Of a DNA stretch of 64,000 bases, positions 9,653-22,650 are shown one piece after another (positions within the stretch are counted from its first letter, which is position 1; the number at the start of each line of letters is the position of its first letter). Position numbers and translations under genes: made by a program. The stretch spans positions 73,720,001 to 73,784,000 of the forward strand of contig CM077597.1 of the NCBI GenBank assembly GCA_039654915.1, in the 5' to 3' direction. The stretch is from Aquilaria yunnanensis. Lineage: Eukaryota; Streptophyta; Magnoliopsida; Malvales; Thymelaeaceae. The notes below the pieces were generated by a model that saw only the letters and a list, made by a program, of their open reading frames with translations, searched no databases and was not told the DNA's origin.

Positions 9653-11626
9653 AATTGTATGGATCTAAATCCCTGCCAGTTTAATCACTATTTTAGGTAG
9701 AACATTCACTATTTAATATCATCTAAAGAGAAATGAAAATAATGGCACTTCCGCGGAGAAGGTAACATGTTATTGCATTACCTTTTTACGTTTGCTTTGC
9801 AAGTAAATCAAATTGCTAAATTAGTTTTTACTCAAATAACAATATTTTTAATTATTTTTTAAAAATAAATAGTAGCAATAATAATTTTAATTTTTTTTAG
9901 TTTAGATATATTTATTATTATTAACTTTAGGACTAACTGTTTACAAGTTTTGCAAGCTTTAGAATTCAAATAAAAATTTGTAAAGTTTTAAGACTTAAAT
10001 GGAAAGGTTACAAAAGATTTAGGACTAAAAGTAGTCTCTCGGCACTTCGATTTGAATTTTTTTAGAAGAATGTCTTATAATGTTTCTTTGAGTAGTTTTC
10101 TTCTTATAACTTTTTACATTTTTAAAATTTTACAAAGAAAGCCAAAAGTATATTTTTTTTCAAAAAGAAAAATTAAAAATACTTTTTGAAAATCTTAAAA
10201 TGATGATTAAAAGTTTCAAAGAACAAAAAATATCTCAATATAAAGAATTTTAGTCATTAAAGGTAATCTTTACTAAACTCAAATAGAAATAAGAAGTTTA
10301 TTAATTGGAATGTTCCTAAAAGGTTTTGAAACGCCAATGGAACAAAGTTTAGGAGAGACCACTGTGAGTTCTAAATCTTTTGTAACCTTTATATTTAAAT
10401 CCTAAAATTTTATAAATTTTTGTTTAAATCCTAAAAACTTAGAAAACATATAAATAGTTAGTCCTAAAGTTAACCCCAGAACAGATGGCTAACAGTTTAG
10501 GGCCAACTATTTGCACATTTTGAACGTTTCAGGACTTAAATAAAAACTTGCCAAATTTTAGGATTTAAATAGAAATTTACAAATTTTTAAGCCAAAGTAT
10601 GTTCTCCCCTTGTAATTTAGTACTTATGGTATGAGAAAATGTAACTTGTGATCATCACTCTAAACTGTTAAAGGCCTACTCATCTACCATGGTGATTGTG
10701 GGTGGCAAATGAGGATCTAGTAGTTCAGGGCCAATAAGTCTAGCCATAGTCTCGCAATCAAACATTTTTTTGCTCATTGTCGATGGGTGACCATTTTATT
10801 TTGTGGCTATCCAGTGGCCTAGTGTGACAAACATCATTATGATAATATTTAACTAATTGTACGATTAATTTACAAGCAAATGATTCAAGAGATTCGGTAT
10901 GTATATAGCTAGAAGAAACACATCTGTATTGATTAATAAAAATATCCACATTCTACAACAATATTTCGGGCAACATCGCAATTTATACAAAAATCTAAAT
11001 TAACCACTAAATCCTAACGAATCAATTTTATATATAAATAACACGAACACCCTAATCTTAGAAAAAGGAAAACCATCTCTAAACTCAATCCACCAAAATA
11101 TTTGTTCATCAAACCCTAAATCAACCAATCAAAAACCTTTTTATAGGAATAAGTATTAAACAAAACAGATCTATGTCATATATGTGTTAAATTTCTTAGA
11201 ACAACATAAATCCACCGTCTAAACAATAACGACATTGATGATATAAACATTAAAAATGAAAATATAACACAAACATACAGACTTGGGGGAGATTTGAGAT
11301 GAAACTAATGCTAAAAACGCCAGCAACCAATAGGATGAAGAAGAATTTGAGATAGGCTGAGAGAGTTTTCAAAGGGTAAAATGAGAGGGGGAGATGAGTA
11401 TTCCTTTATATAGGTGGAATTCGTGACCGATTTGGGGACCGAACTTTCGGTTGTTCAAATTTTGAAAATTTAATTCTGCCACCAAAATGTCATTGTTTAG
11501 CAACGAAACTACGAGACCCATAAAAAATCGTGACTAAAACTGTCATAATTGGCGACTATTATGGCGACCATGAAAATTATGGAGTTCAAAGAGTTGAACA
11601 TCCAACCTCGGGCATCACGGGCTTCT
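9653..11626. other. Intergenic DNA with a foldback repeat
   Basis: No gene recognised. A roughly 120-base motif ('aaatcttttgtaacctttatatttaaatcctaaaatttt') occurs three times: 9920-10041 (as its reverse complement), 10349-10470 (forward) and 10490-10610 (reverse complement again). Units two and three form an imperfect inverted pair whose outer ends read GGAGAg and, at the other side, tTCTCC, as expected of a small foldback or MITE-type element. No clean target duplication was identified. Confidence 0.5.
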
Positions 11627-12096
11627 TGTTTGAAAATCTTTGAGAATCACAAACATTTTAGATTTCTAATTTAATACAAATTTTAGAATTTCATGGCATT
11701 CACAAATTCATACACATCTAAATTAACGAAATATGGTACTAAACTTGAGCAACCATAGCTTTCTCCTATAGATGAAAATTTGAGAAGAAGAATTTGGTTT
11801 CTCACCCTTAGCCCCTTCAAATGGCACAGAGCGTACTTGCTTTTTAAGTGATAGATATATGAGTCTCTATGTCTCCATTTATAGGCAGAGAGAGGACCAA
11901 TTTCTGATCAACTTAAAGACATCACTAGATATCCTATGAACATATAATCTAATAATTTTTATTTATCAGAAAACATTTATCAAACTTGATATCCCTTTAA
12001 TTGACCAATTAATTAATTAATTAATTAATTTTATTTATCAATCCATAAAATAATAAATGTATCATGTGTGCTACATGAGCCACAAATATTCTTACA
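11627..12096 (-). repeat. 3' LTR of the old copia element
   Basis: 470 bp; on the sense strand it starts TGTAAGAATATTTGTGGC and ends near TTTCAAACA. It aligns end to end with 17182-17655 but with many substitutions and small indels (roughly 15-20% by eye), so the insertion is old. Confidence 0.85.
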
Positions 12097-12479
12097 TTCT
12101 CCCACTTGGCCCATGTCACATATTTAACATTTATCGTTTAATAAATAAATAAAACATTAACACACATAACATAAAAGATAAAATCATACATCATTGGCAA
12201 CATAATTTTATAGTTAAGTATAGACTAATATGAGTCATGGTGGTTCTATGCCATTAACCCGACATTGTTCCTTCCATGTACCACAATATCAGTACGTACT
12301 GCACTTAATATCTGTATAACTAAAGATGAACAATGGTCCACTTGATGTCTTTATTAGAGACTAAATCCTATGAAAAAGCATTTAGGTATTTACCAATAAC
12401 ACAGGACATATATAAATGTCAGAAACAATACATAATGAGCTCAACATATCAAATGCATAAAACCCATTAAAATTTACCA

Positions 12480-14900
12480 ATAATTCTCATACTCTGAACT
12501 TGTCCAATAAATATTTTGAGAGGTAGTCCTTTTGTCAATGGATTTGTAACCATAAGGTTGGTTTTAATATGGCCAATTCACACCTTTTTTTTTTGTTTTT
12601 TGGAACTTCTTATTTAATGGGAAGGCATTTCAATTTCACATGGTTAGCACCTTGGAATAATTGTTGTTTTTAGGAAAGAAAGCTGCTGTAGAATTATTAT
12701 AATAAATTTTCAGTGGCATGGCAATACAATCATCAATTCCAAGTCTTGAAATAAATTTTTGTAACCAATTCCCCTAAATTATGGCCTCACAACATGCCAT
12801 AAATTCAGCTTCCATAATGGATGCAACGATGACAAACTCCTTTATAGTTTTCCATGAGATTGCTCCTCCAGTAAAAAGGAATAAGTAGCCAAATGTGGAT
12901 TTTCCTGTGTCAACACATCTAGGAAAATTTGAATCTGAATATCTAATCACCTAAAGAAGATCAGATCTTTGGTAGGTGAGCATATACTCTTTTGTTCCTT
13001 GCAAGTACTTCAACACCTTCTTTGCAGCTTTTCAATGATCCAATCTTAGACTACTTTGATATAGGCCTAGCATTCCAATAGCAAAAATAATGTCAGGCGT
13101 TGTATAAGTGTTCACATACATCAACCTCCCAACAATTGATGCATAAGTAATTTTTTTCTTTTTTTTCTTTTTTGCATTCCAATTCATTTTTGGCATTGCA
13201 TAAGGCTAAATTTATCTCCCTTTTGAATTGGAACAATACTTGATGAGTACTTGTCCATTCTAAATCTTTATAGAACTTTATTGATGTATGTTTTCTGAGA
13301 CAGCCCTAGCATTCTTTGTGAGCTGTCCCCGAATATTTCTATTTTGATCACATAAATTGCCTCTCCCATATCCCTAATTTCAAAGTTCTTAGAGACAAAT
13401 TTCTTTGTTTCATGTAGTAAACCAAGATCATTCGCAGCAAGCAAAATGTCATCAACATACAAAATTAAAAAAGTAAACTTGCTCCCATCGATCTTTAGAT
13501 ATATACATCAATCAACAGTGTTTTCATTAAATCTAAAAGAAGTGATGGTATCATTGAACTTAAGATACCATTGCTGAGAAACTTGTTTAAGTCCATATAT
13601 TGATCTCCTAAGCTTACATACCATGTGTTCTTTTCCTTCAATAGAGAAACCTTTAGGTTGATCAATATAAACTTCCTTTTCTAAATTTTCACTTAGAAAG
13701 GCCATTTTCACATCCATCTAGTGTAACTCTAAAAAATAATGAGCCACTAAGGCCATAATAATTCTAAAAGAGTCTTCCTTAGAGACTGGTGAAAATTTGT
13801 CTTTATAGTCAACAACATCCTTCTAAGCAAAACCTTTTACAATTAGTCTGATTTTATAACCTTCAGACAATTCAGTAGGGTCCCAAACTTTGTTTTGTTG
13901 CATAGATTTTAGCTCATTTTTCGTGGCATTGCCCAATTTAGTAGAATTAGAACTTTCAATTGCTTGTTAAAATGAAACTGAGTCGTCATTGATTTCAAAG
14001 TCAAAATCTATCTCTTGTAGATATACTACATAAACATCATAAAAAGCCGACTTCATTTGTCTTTAAGCCCTTCTTAATGCTATTTGTTGTGGTTCTTCTA
14101 CTACATGTTCATCTATATTGTTTTCATTATGGGTTGTTTGATCATTTAGTTGTCGTTCCTCTTCATTATTAAATAATTCAACAATTTGAGGAACAACCAC
14201 CCTAGAAAATTTTATGGGTAAAGAAAACTTCTTGAATTTCCACCTTTTGTGGTTCTTCATTACTACTAACTTCACCATTTTCAATGAACCCAGCATTTCT
14301 AGCTTTGATAATTCTTGTACTATCGTTAGGATAGTAAAAATTGTACCTTTTAGACTTTTATGGATAACCAATAAAGAAACCACCAGTTGTTCTTGAATCC
14401 AATTTCTTCTTATTTGGATTATAAATTTTAATTTCTGTCGGGTAACTCTAAACTTGCAAGTGCTTTAAACTAGGTTTCCTACTTGTCCATAGTTCAAAAT
14501 GAGTCTTAGGAACTGCCTTACTCGAAACCCTATTTAACAAATACATGGCATTTTTTAATGCATGCATCCACAAAGATATGAGCAAAGACGAATTACCTAA
14601 CATATTCCTAACCATATCTAATAGGGTACGATTACACCTTTCTACTATACCATTTTGTTTTAGTGTACCTAGCATGGTTTATTGAGCACATATGCCACAC
14701 TTTTCAAGAAATTTAGCAAATGGACCTAGACACTGCCTGATTTCATCATATTTTCCATAAAATTCACCACCTTTCTTAGACCTAACAACTTTCACCTTTT
14801 TGTCTAATTGTCTTTCAACCTCATTACTAAAGATCTCCAAAGGATTTACTGAATGAAATTTTTCCATGCTATAAGTAGACATAACCATATTGTGAAAAAG
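12480..14900 (-). pseudogene. Copia pol remnant: integrase, RT, RNase H
   Basis: Read right to left. Integrase pieces at 14888-14679 and 14675-14448 include 'QNGIVERCNRTLLDMV', the conserved region around the catalytic glutamate. A connector lies at 14383-14063. RT appears at 13717-13508 ('MDVKMAFL', 'SIYGLKQVSQQWY') and 13462-13268 ('MYVDDILLAAND', the YVDD active site). RNase H is recognisable near 12780-12830 (sense 'MEAEFMACCEA'). These are the usual copia order and motifs, but at least four frame breaks rule out a functional polyprotein. Confidence 0.85.
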
Positions 14901-15639
14901 TCATCAATAAAGGTAATGAGGTACCTTTATTTTCTAAGAGATGAAACATCAAAAGTCCTAGAAATATCAATCTGTATCATTTCAAGAAGTAGTGTGTTCT
15001 TGTGGCTACCTTGTTTGTGTGTTTTGTTTAGTTTCCTTTAATACAATCCATAAGAGTTCTAAGATCAATAAAATCCAAGTCTCACTATATTTCATTCTTT
15101 ACCAATCTTTCTAGTCTTTCTTTGGAAATATGGCCCAAACATTCTATGCCACAAGTAAGCTGAATTCTCATTAATGAAACCACGTTAAGTTCCCATTATA
15201 ATGCATGGCTAATAAAGACTTAGAAAAAAAAAGTTATCAAGCCCAAACTTGTACAACCAATCATTAAGAATACCAGAACCAATAAATGAATTTTTTTAAA
15301 TAAACTAAAGCAACCATTTCCAAAATTAGAAGAATATCCAATAGAATCAAGTTTAGGCAACAAAACCAAATTGTGAGAAATAGAAGGTACATAAAGGGTT
15401 TTAAATAAATCTAAATAATGTCCAATGTCTAAAATTAAATGATAAGTTCCAACAGTTTCAAATAGAGCTTTGACTCAATTTTGCATAAAAATGTGCTTTT
15501 CTTTTGGATTTGTGGTTTTGGACGTAAGGAATCCTTGCATCATATTTGAAACATGAGCAATAAACTTAAAATGAAGCCACAAATTATTATGAGGAACTTT
15601 AACTAAATTTGATTCAAAGCAAATAAAAGCATTATGCTT

Positions 15640-16400
15640 ACCTTTCTTTTTAAGTCATGCCTTACATTTCAAGCAATCTTTCTAACAATGTCCCAACTTC
15701 CACAAAAACAACATTTTATGTTGTTTTGTTCATTTTTCTAGATTTAGGCAGTAGAGTCATTCACCTTAAGTCATCCTTTGTTGCCCTTTCCATTCTTTCT
15801 TCTAGCTTTCTTTCCAGGTCCTTGGTTAGTCACAAGATGAACCAAATGACTTCCTCAATTCTTAGGTCTTATTTACTCCTGAAAAAGCATACTATGAAGT
15901 TCATTTACATTCCATTTTTCTTTTAGGGTGTTATAGTCCATTTTGAATGGACCATACTCAGAACGTAATGAGTTTATGATGAATTGGACAAGGAAATTCT
16001 CATCCACATTCAACATTAAGGACTTAAGTCTTGCTGCAATATTTGTTGTTTCATTGACATACTCATGAAAACTATAAAACTTCATGGTGGTTAAGGTAGC
16101 CATTAATGTCCCCACAATAAACTTATTAGTAGTTTGGGAGCACACTTCTACAAATTTCATGAATTTTTTAGTGTTATCAGTTTTGCGAAAAGACGACTTC
16201 ATGTTGTTCGCTACACTCATTCGTGTGAATATCTAGCTTAGTCTGTTAGATTTCCCAAGCATCATGGTAGGCTTTCTCATCATCACTACGATTTTCAGTG
16301 ATAGTAGCAAGTTTCTCAGCTTGAAGTACTACATCAACATCCAGAAAACCAAGATGAAATTGCATTTGCTCAAATCAATCAAAGAAATGGAGTCCATTAA
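15640..16400 (-). pseudogene. Copia gag remnant
   Basis: The open segment 16220-15873 carries a UBN2-type Gag core ('MKFVEVCSQTTNKFIVGTL', 'FIINSLRSEYGPFKM'). Sense sequence above it (to about 16380) continues the Gag N-terminus ('EQMQFHLGFLD') but a stop separates the two. Near 15660-15720 a decayed zinc-knuckle-like stretch remains. Between this and integrase (about 14900-15640) only fragments of the protease/pre-integrase region can be expected, with no open frame. Confidence 0.75.
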
Positions 16401-17181
16401 ATATTGGAACAAACAAAGCAAGTGAATGAAAAGGAAAATGAACTACAAGAATAACATCAATGCCTTGAGTTGCAAGTTAAGCATATAGTATATTCAAATA
16501 TAACATATAATGTATGTCAATGTTCTTCTTTGGGTTGTGAAACAATATACAACAACATAATAATCATTTGATCAACCTTAGTTTAGTAATTAAATATATT
16601 TCAACTGAATTATTATGTTATCTTTGGATATACAAAATATTTCAATGAAATATATTAATTACTGCATTTATATTCACAAATTATAAGAACAACTTGATGT
16701 ACCTCTGGGTGATCTCTTAAGATCCTATAATTATGAACTTTTAGTTACCCATATCTATATATTTTAAGCATCACATACTTATGAGTAATCGAAATATTAA
16801 TTATACAATTTTCAATTAACTGGAGCTTATGGTTTGACCATTTTGGTGATTAGCAAACCCACATGTAAGGTAAATCAAAATTTTATAACACCATTTTTTT
16901 CAGACATGGCCAAACATTCATCATTCAAAAAATTCCAAAAAAAAAGAACTAAATTCATAAATTTGAGTGGTGGGTAGTAACAATGCAATTCATCATATGA
17001 GAAATTTAAAAAGCAATGAATTTCTCTAATATTAACATAAGAATATAATTGAGATAAGTATTTAATCACTTTATAACCATCACAAATTGTAGCGTAAAAT
17101 AATAAAATAGCAAAAAACCTTAATCAAATTATAGAAGATAATGAAGAACCAAGAGTTCTTAAACCATGCTTTGATGCCACA

Positions 17182-17655
17182 TGTTAGAAAATCTTTGACA
17201 ATCACAAACATTCTAGATTTCTAATTTAATACAGACCTTAGAACTTCATGGTATTCACAAATTCGTACACATCTAAATTAATAAATTGGGTTACTAACCT
17301 TGACCAGCCATAGCTTCCTCCTGTTAACAAAAATCTAAGAAGAAGAAATTAGTTTTTCTCTTGTAGCCCTTTTAAATCGCATAGAGCATATATGCCTTTT
17401 TTAAGTGATAGATATATGAATCTCTACGTCTCCAATTACAAGAAAAGAGAAGACCAGTTTCAATTCAACTTAAACACATCACCACATGTCTTATCAACAT
17501 GTAATCATATAATTTCTATTTATCAAATAATTTTTATCAAACTTGATCACCCTTTAATTGATCAATTAAAGGGTGATAATTAATTAATGTGATTTACCAA
17601 ACCCTAAAATAATAAATGCATCCCATGTGCTATGTGGGCCACAAATATTCTTACA
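17182..17655 (-). repeat. 5' LTR of the old copia element
   Basis: 474 bp, the partner of 11627-12096; on the sense strand it ends TTTTCTAACA directly before the mutated primer-binding site. It differs from the other copy by a local inverted repeat at about 17550-17578 (CCCTTTAATTGATCAATTAAAGGG, a perfect palindrome). Confidence 0.85.
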
Positions 17656-17660
17656 CTTCA

Positions 17661-18512
17661 AACTCAATAGCTGAAGTACAGCCCTTTTCTTTTTCACATG
17701 TCTACTTGGATGGCTAGGGTTTGCCTATTCTTTTCTAGCAATTGAATTTTCTTCAGATAGTATTGCAGCCAGTATATTCTAGATAGCATGTTGTTGTTTT
17801 CTAAGAGGATTATAGAGGAACTTTATGTCATTGAGTAAGTGCAATGTATATTTTATTTCAATTCTATTGTATTGTAAAGTTGTCCATGATGTTTCATTTT
17901 ATGTGATCCTATCATGTGTTGTAACAATAATGTTTTGTTATGTATAGTAGATCCAATTTATTTATTCTTTGGGGCTTCAAAGTGAACCAAATAGAAATTT
18001 GCTTCCTTTCAAATTTCCATGATTACGCCCATGTGATTCAAATTCAAGAAATTGAAGGAAAATTTGTGACTTATTAGGGAAGAGAAGATAAATGGTGCAG
18101 GAAATTTCAGATTCAGTGGATAAAATGGAAAATGTGTATGAACGGTTGAGCAGGGACTTATTTGAACAAAATAGAATTATTTAGGCAAGAAAGATGGTGG
18201 ATTAAACTAGATGATTGGGGAAGATAGTGGTGTGTTTGAAACCTACAAAAAATTAGACGGGTTGGAGTAAGGATTTGGCCGCACTTAATGAATAAAGCTT
18301 TGTGATGTCATCTAAAGAATTAGCCAAGGAAGAAGAGGTTTAGGCTGAATTTTTCGGGTTAATTAGGACAAACATAAGATGATTAAGTAAGAAAAGTAGA
18401 CTTAAACTAGAACTAAGCTCAAGCAAATCAAAAGTATTAGAAGGAATAGGGTTTCTTGTGTAAAAAGTTAACTGGATGTCAATTCAAATTCTAGAGTACT
18501 TTGCTATCGAGA
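17661..18512. other. Intergenic DNA between two old copia elements
   Basis: About 850 bases with no gene or repeat structure that I recognise. Confidence 0.5.
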
Positions 18513-18719
18513 TGAAGAGTTTGAAGATGGCTTTGAAACCTTTATTTCATTGATCTAGTGTATTGGTTATATACAAGAAAGCACATGCCTTATGAACAAA
18601 CAAGATAAATTGAAAAGTGTTATATAAGAGGGCTAAAAGTTTATCTACAACACAACTCTTTATCTCTTACTCCTTATCGGCTATGACGCTTATGTATCTA
18701 TTGTAACCAATTTCATAAC
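18513..18719 (-). repeat. 3' LTR of the split copia
   Basis: About 206 bp; aligns with 49594-49799 through shared blocks such as AGAGGGCTAAAAGT and TTATATACA. The exact outer boundary is uncertain by a few bases. Confidence 0.75.
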
Positions 18720-18874
18720 TCCCCTCAAGTTGGTGCATTAAGGTTTATATTGCCCAACTTGAACAATAATTTCTCAAACCTACTATTACCCAAAGCTTTG
18801 GTGAACAAAATCCTTTAGCTGATTATCAGTCCATATTTTTCTTAGTGTTATCTTGCTAGATTGAATTTGTTCCT
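18720..18874 (-). pseudogene. RNase H C-terminal piece of the split copia
   Basis: This short segment between the Ogre insertion point and the 3' LTR encodes, on the minus strand, the end of copia RNase H ('IWTDNQLKDFVHQSF', matching the usual 'NDQLADIFTKSL' region), then the polypurine tract. Its last five bases, TTCCT (18870-18874), are the left copy of the Ogre target duplication. Confidence 0.75.
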
Positions 18875-21800
18875 TGTGGCAACGTCGGGTTTTCTGGAGT
18901 CGCCACCAATCTGTTTTTTTCTTAGGTCGATTGGATACCTAAAATATGGTCTGCGAGAGTTCGGGGATCGGGAGTACGGTTACGTTAAAACAACTTTGTT
19001 AAAACGCCCAAAAATTGGCACCTTAGTTGATTTTAATTTTGTTTTACTTTGCTTTTAAAACTTTTCAGTTAATTTAGATATTTTACCTGAATTAGTCGAA
19101 AATGTGGATTTTGGTAATTAATTCGGATAAAATTTTATACTTCCGAACCATGGACTCTGCCGAGTCATTTGGACACGGAATTTGGTGAAATTTTAAACAA
19201 TCAATCCATATCGTAAAAATATGGATTTTTATCTTTTTATTTAATTTATTTATTTTAAAAGTTTGATATTTTCCGAACCGTAGATCCTGCCGGATCATCC
19301 GGATATGGAAATTGATTTAATTTATCGTAATTATTTAATTCTTATTATTAATTTTTAGTTTAATTACTAAATTTATCTTTATATTTTTACTTTTTCTTTC
19401 TTTCTTTTTCTTCTTATTTTTACTTTTTAATTTTCTTTTCTTTTCTTTCTTTTGTTTTCTTTTTCTTATCTTTCTTTTCTTTTTCTTATCTTTTCTTTTT
19501 TTGATTTTTTTCTTGTTTAATGAAGGATATTTATTATTTAAAGAATTACTCAATTTATAAAAGAATTAAAAAAAAATAATTTTTTTATTTAATAAGAAGT
19601 TAATTTAAAGGAATCAAAGAGTTTAAAAATAAAAATTTTGATCATGGTACGGGGCATTGTTACTCAGCCAGACCCTCTTCACCAGGTGAAGCAGCTCAAA
19701 AGCGGGCACGAGACAGTTTCCAGCCAATATACCATGAACTAAAATTTTTTATTTTTTTATTATTATTTTTTTTTTTATAAAAGATTAACCAAAAGTAATT
19801 GTTTTATTAAGAGAATCAAAAATTTATATGTATATTTTAAACAAAAGAAGAAAAGTTTTGATATTTATTTAATTTATTTTGGAATAAAAGATTATTTAAC
19901 TGAAAACTTATATGTATTTTAAAACAAAAGTCTTGATATTTTTATTTTTTATATTCTTCTTTGTTTGATGAAAGATTTTTTTTTTAACTTTAATTTATAT
20001 TTCTGAAAATATATCTAATCAATAAGTCAAAAATATTTAAGAGAAAATTCAATTATTTTTGTTTTATTTTGTATTATTTTGAAATTATTTGATTAAGATT
20101 TTTATAAAGGAAACAAAACGTTATATCTTTTAATAAATAAAATATTACTGAATAAAATATTAACCCAAAATTTTTATTCTTTTCATTCTTTTTATTAATA
20201 AAGAAAACTAAAAAAAATTATATTTTAAAAGAAATAAATAAAATATTATTGAAAAATATTAACTCAAAATTTACTCTTTTTATTCTTTTTATTAATAAAG
20301 AAAACTAAAAAAAAGTTATATTTTAAAAGAAATAAATAAAATATTACTGAAAAATATTAACCCAAAATTTACTCTTTTTATTCTTTTTAATAAAGAAAAC
20401 TAAAAAAAATTATATTTTATTATTTTAAAAGAAATAAATTTTACTGAAAAATATTAACCCAAAAAATTACTTTTTTTATTCTTTTTACTAAAAAATTTAT
20501 ATTTTATTATTTTAAATAAAATATTACTGAAAAATATTAACCCAAAAATTTTACGCTTTTTATTCTTTTTATTAATAAATAAAACTAAAAAAATTATATA
20601 TTAATAGATAATTAATATATTAGTCTAAAGTTTTTTTTTATTTTTTATAAAGAAAGAATTTATTTATATATTTTATTTAAAAATATTTCCGAGCCATGGA
20701 TCCTGGCAGATCATTTGGTCATGGAGTTTTAATTTTTTTTTATTTCATTAATTATTAATTTTAAAGATGTATTAAAATAATGATTTTATGTTTATTTATT
20801 TATTTATTTTATTTTTGAATTATTTCATTATGTTTGTTTATTAAAAGGAATAAAAACTTTGTTTCAAAATAAAAAAAAAAAAGTAATTTTTATTAGCCTT
20901 TAGAAAATTATTCACATAAAATTCCTTTTTTTATCTTTTAATCATAAAAAAATTCAATTAATAAAGTGGGGCTTTTTGGCCATCCACTTTAATAACACAA
21001 TAATAATAAAAGTTAGCACAATTAATATAGTTAGATTAGTTGGATTAGTTAGTTAATAACAATAAAAAAAGGTTAGTAAAAGTTAGATTAAATTAATTAA
21101 CAACAATAATAAAAATTAGCCAAGTTTAATTAAATTAATTGTTAACAACAATAATAAAAGTTAGCCAAGTTTAATTAAGTTAATTAATTAACAACAATAA
21201 TAAAAGAGTTAGCCAAGTTAATTAAGTTAATTAACCAAGTTAATTAAATTAATTAATTAACAACAATAAAAAAGTTAGTAAGTTAGTTGTTAGTTGTTAG
21301 TTGTTAATAACAACAATAAAAGAAGGGTTAGTAATAAACAAATAATAAACAAACAAGTAAAAATTAAAAAGGTTAGTAATTAATTCTGCAAGAACAAAAT
21401 AAAAAAGTTAGTGACTCAATAGAAAGAAATTGAAAAGTTGAATGATTAAATGAGAGTTTACCCTTTTAAAATCAATTTTTTGAATTTTATGGAAACAGGG
21501 AAACGACGACGAACGCAGGCGTGGCTGGGCGTGCAGGGGAGCAAGGGAGGAGGGGAGGGAGGCTGACGCGAGGGCGGCGTGCCAGGCGAGGCGGTACGGC
21601 GGCAGGACGGCAACGGGCGAGGCGGCACGGCGGCGGGACGGCAACGGGCGAGGCAGCAAGGCGGCGGGATGACGCGGCGAGGGTAGGGTGACGCGGCGAG
21701 GGCGGCGCGGCGAGGCGGTATGGTGGCAGGACGGTGACGGGCGAGGCGGCACGGCGGCGGGACGGCAACGGGCGAGGCAGCACGGCGGCAGGAGGAGAAA

Positions 21801-22526
21801 GAGAGAGAAAACGAGAGGAGAGAGAGAGAGAACAACGAAGGAGATCAAACGAAAGAGATGGTCAAATCGTAGAAAAATAAAATTTTGAGACTTTCTGGCA
21901 GAAGGAGGAGAGGCTAGGGAATAAGGCTGTAATTTTCTCTATTTTTAAAACGGAGCTCTGAAATTTTTTCTCTGATTTTCTGTGTGTTCAGAACTGAATT
22001 TCGGGGGGTATTTATAGAAGGAGCTTAGCTGAACTGTGGACGGATAAATTAATAAAAAATATCAAACTTATCTTTTGAATTGGTAAAATAACAGTTTCAG
22101 TCCTTTACGTTACTCCAGCTCTGGATAAGCTCAGAAGCTTCTGATTTTGACAATTTTAACGTTTTCTGTCAATTTGGGCTAGAAACGTCCGTTTAGGCCC
22201 AAAATTGACGCGAAAAATTACCCAAAGCTCCTGAAACTTTCAGAATTTGTCAATTTTATCCGAAACTTCTCAATTTTGTCATTTTTACCTCAAACTTTTA
22301 ATTTTTTTGTCATTTTTTTCTGAAATTTTATTTTTATTCCAAACACATACATATTCACACATATATTATTTTAAATCAAATCTTCTCAAAATAAAAATAT
22401 ATTTTAAACTAATTAACATAATTAAAATTTTTTAGCAATAATAATAATAATAATAATAATTTTTTCAATTAGTTTTTTTTTTTTAAAATTTTTTAAAAAA
22501 AGACCGGACGAAATTGGGTGTCAACA
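18875..22526 (-). repeat. 3' LTR of the Ogre element
   Basis: 3652 bp; sense strand TGTTGACACCCAATTTCGTC... to ...CGACGTTGCCACA. It is largely AT-rich low-complexity DNA with runs of (T)n, TTTCTTT tracts and TTAATTAA-rich repeats, but holds a 310-bp GC-rich block (21490-21800). It lacks two of the three tandem 47-bp units present in the 5' LTR. TATAAATA lies at 22009-22016. Confidence 0.93.
21488..21798 (-). repeat. GC-rich repetitive block in the 3' LTR
   Basis: Built of 'ggcgaggcggcacggcggcgggacggcaac' type repeats, in sharp contrast to the surrounding AT-rich LTR. It lies about 210-520 bases downstream of the LTR TATA box on the transcribed strand, so it would fall in the R/leader part of the RNA. 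Long open frames rich in Arg, Pro and Ala in several phases are a composition effect. Its partner is 42905-43215. Confidence 0.8.
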
Positions 22527-22540
22527 GCTGCCCCCCTTTG
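22527..22540 (-). other. Polypurine tract of the Ogre element
   Basis: The sense strand reads GCAAAGGGGGGCAGC immediately before the 3' LTR, the expected primer site for plus-strand DNA synthesis. Confidence 0.85.
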
Positions 22541-22650
22541 CATGCTTCATGGGACATGATGTATGCAAAGTAGTTACCAAATTTCGTCCGTCTTAGCTAG
22601 CCATTGAGAACCTTCTCGCCGCCTAAACTATGTGGTTAAGGAAAATTTTT

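Larger units (their letters stand above)
11627..17655 (-). mobile_element. Old, broken Ty1/copia element
   Basis: About 6.0 kb between two diverged LTRs (11627-12096 and 17182-17655), read right to left. Next to the 5' LTR the sense strand reads TGGCATCAAAGC, a mutated version of the TGGTATCAGAGC primer site. Next to the 3' LTR it reads AAGTGGGAGAA, a polypurine tract. Flanking five-mers are CTTCT (11622-11626) and CTTCA (17656-17660), a target duplication with one change. Pieces of gag, integrase, RT and RNase H follow in copia order but with many stops and frameshifts. Confidence 0.88.

Noticed and set aside
19335..19553. Lys-rich 72-codon frame (and 40732-40950)
   Set aside because: It is the complement of a TTTCTTTT tract in the Ogre LTR, without protein-like sequence.
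21408..21848. Long Arg/Pro/Ala-rich open frames in the GC-rich LTR block (also 42825-43305)
   Set aside because: They occur in several phases and both strands at once, consist of low-complexity repeats, and lie in an LTR; a base-composition effect.
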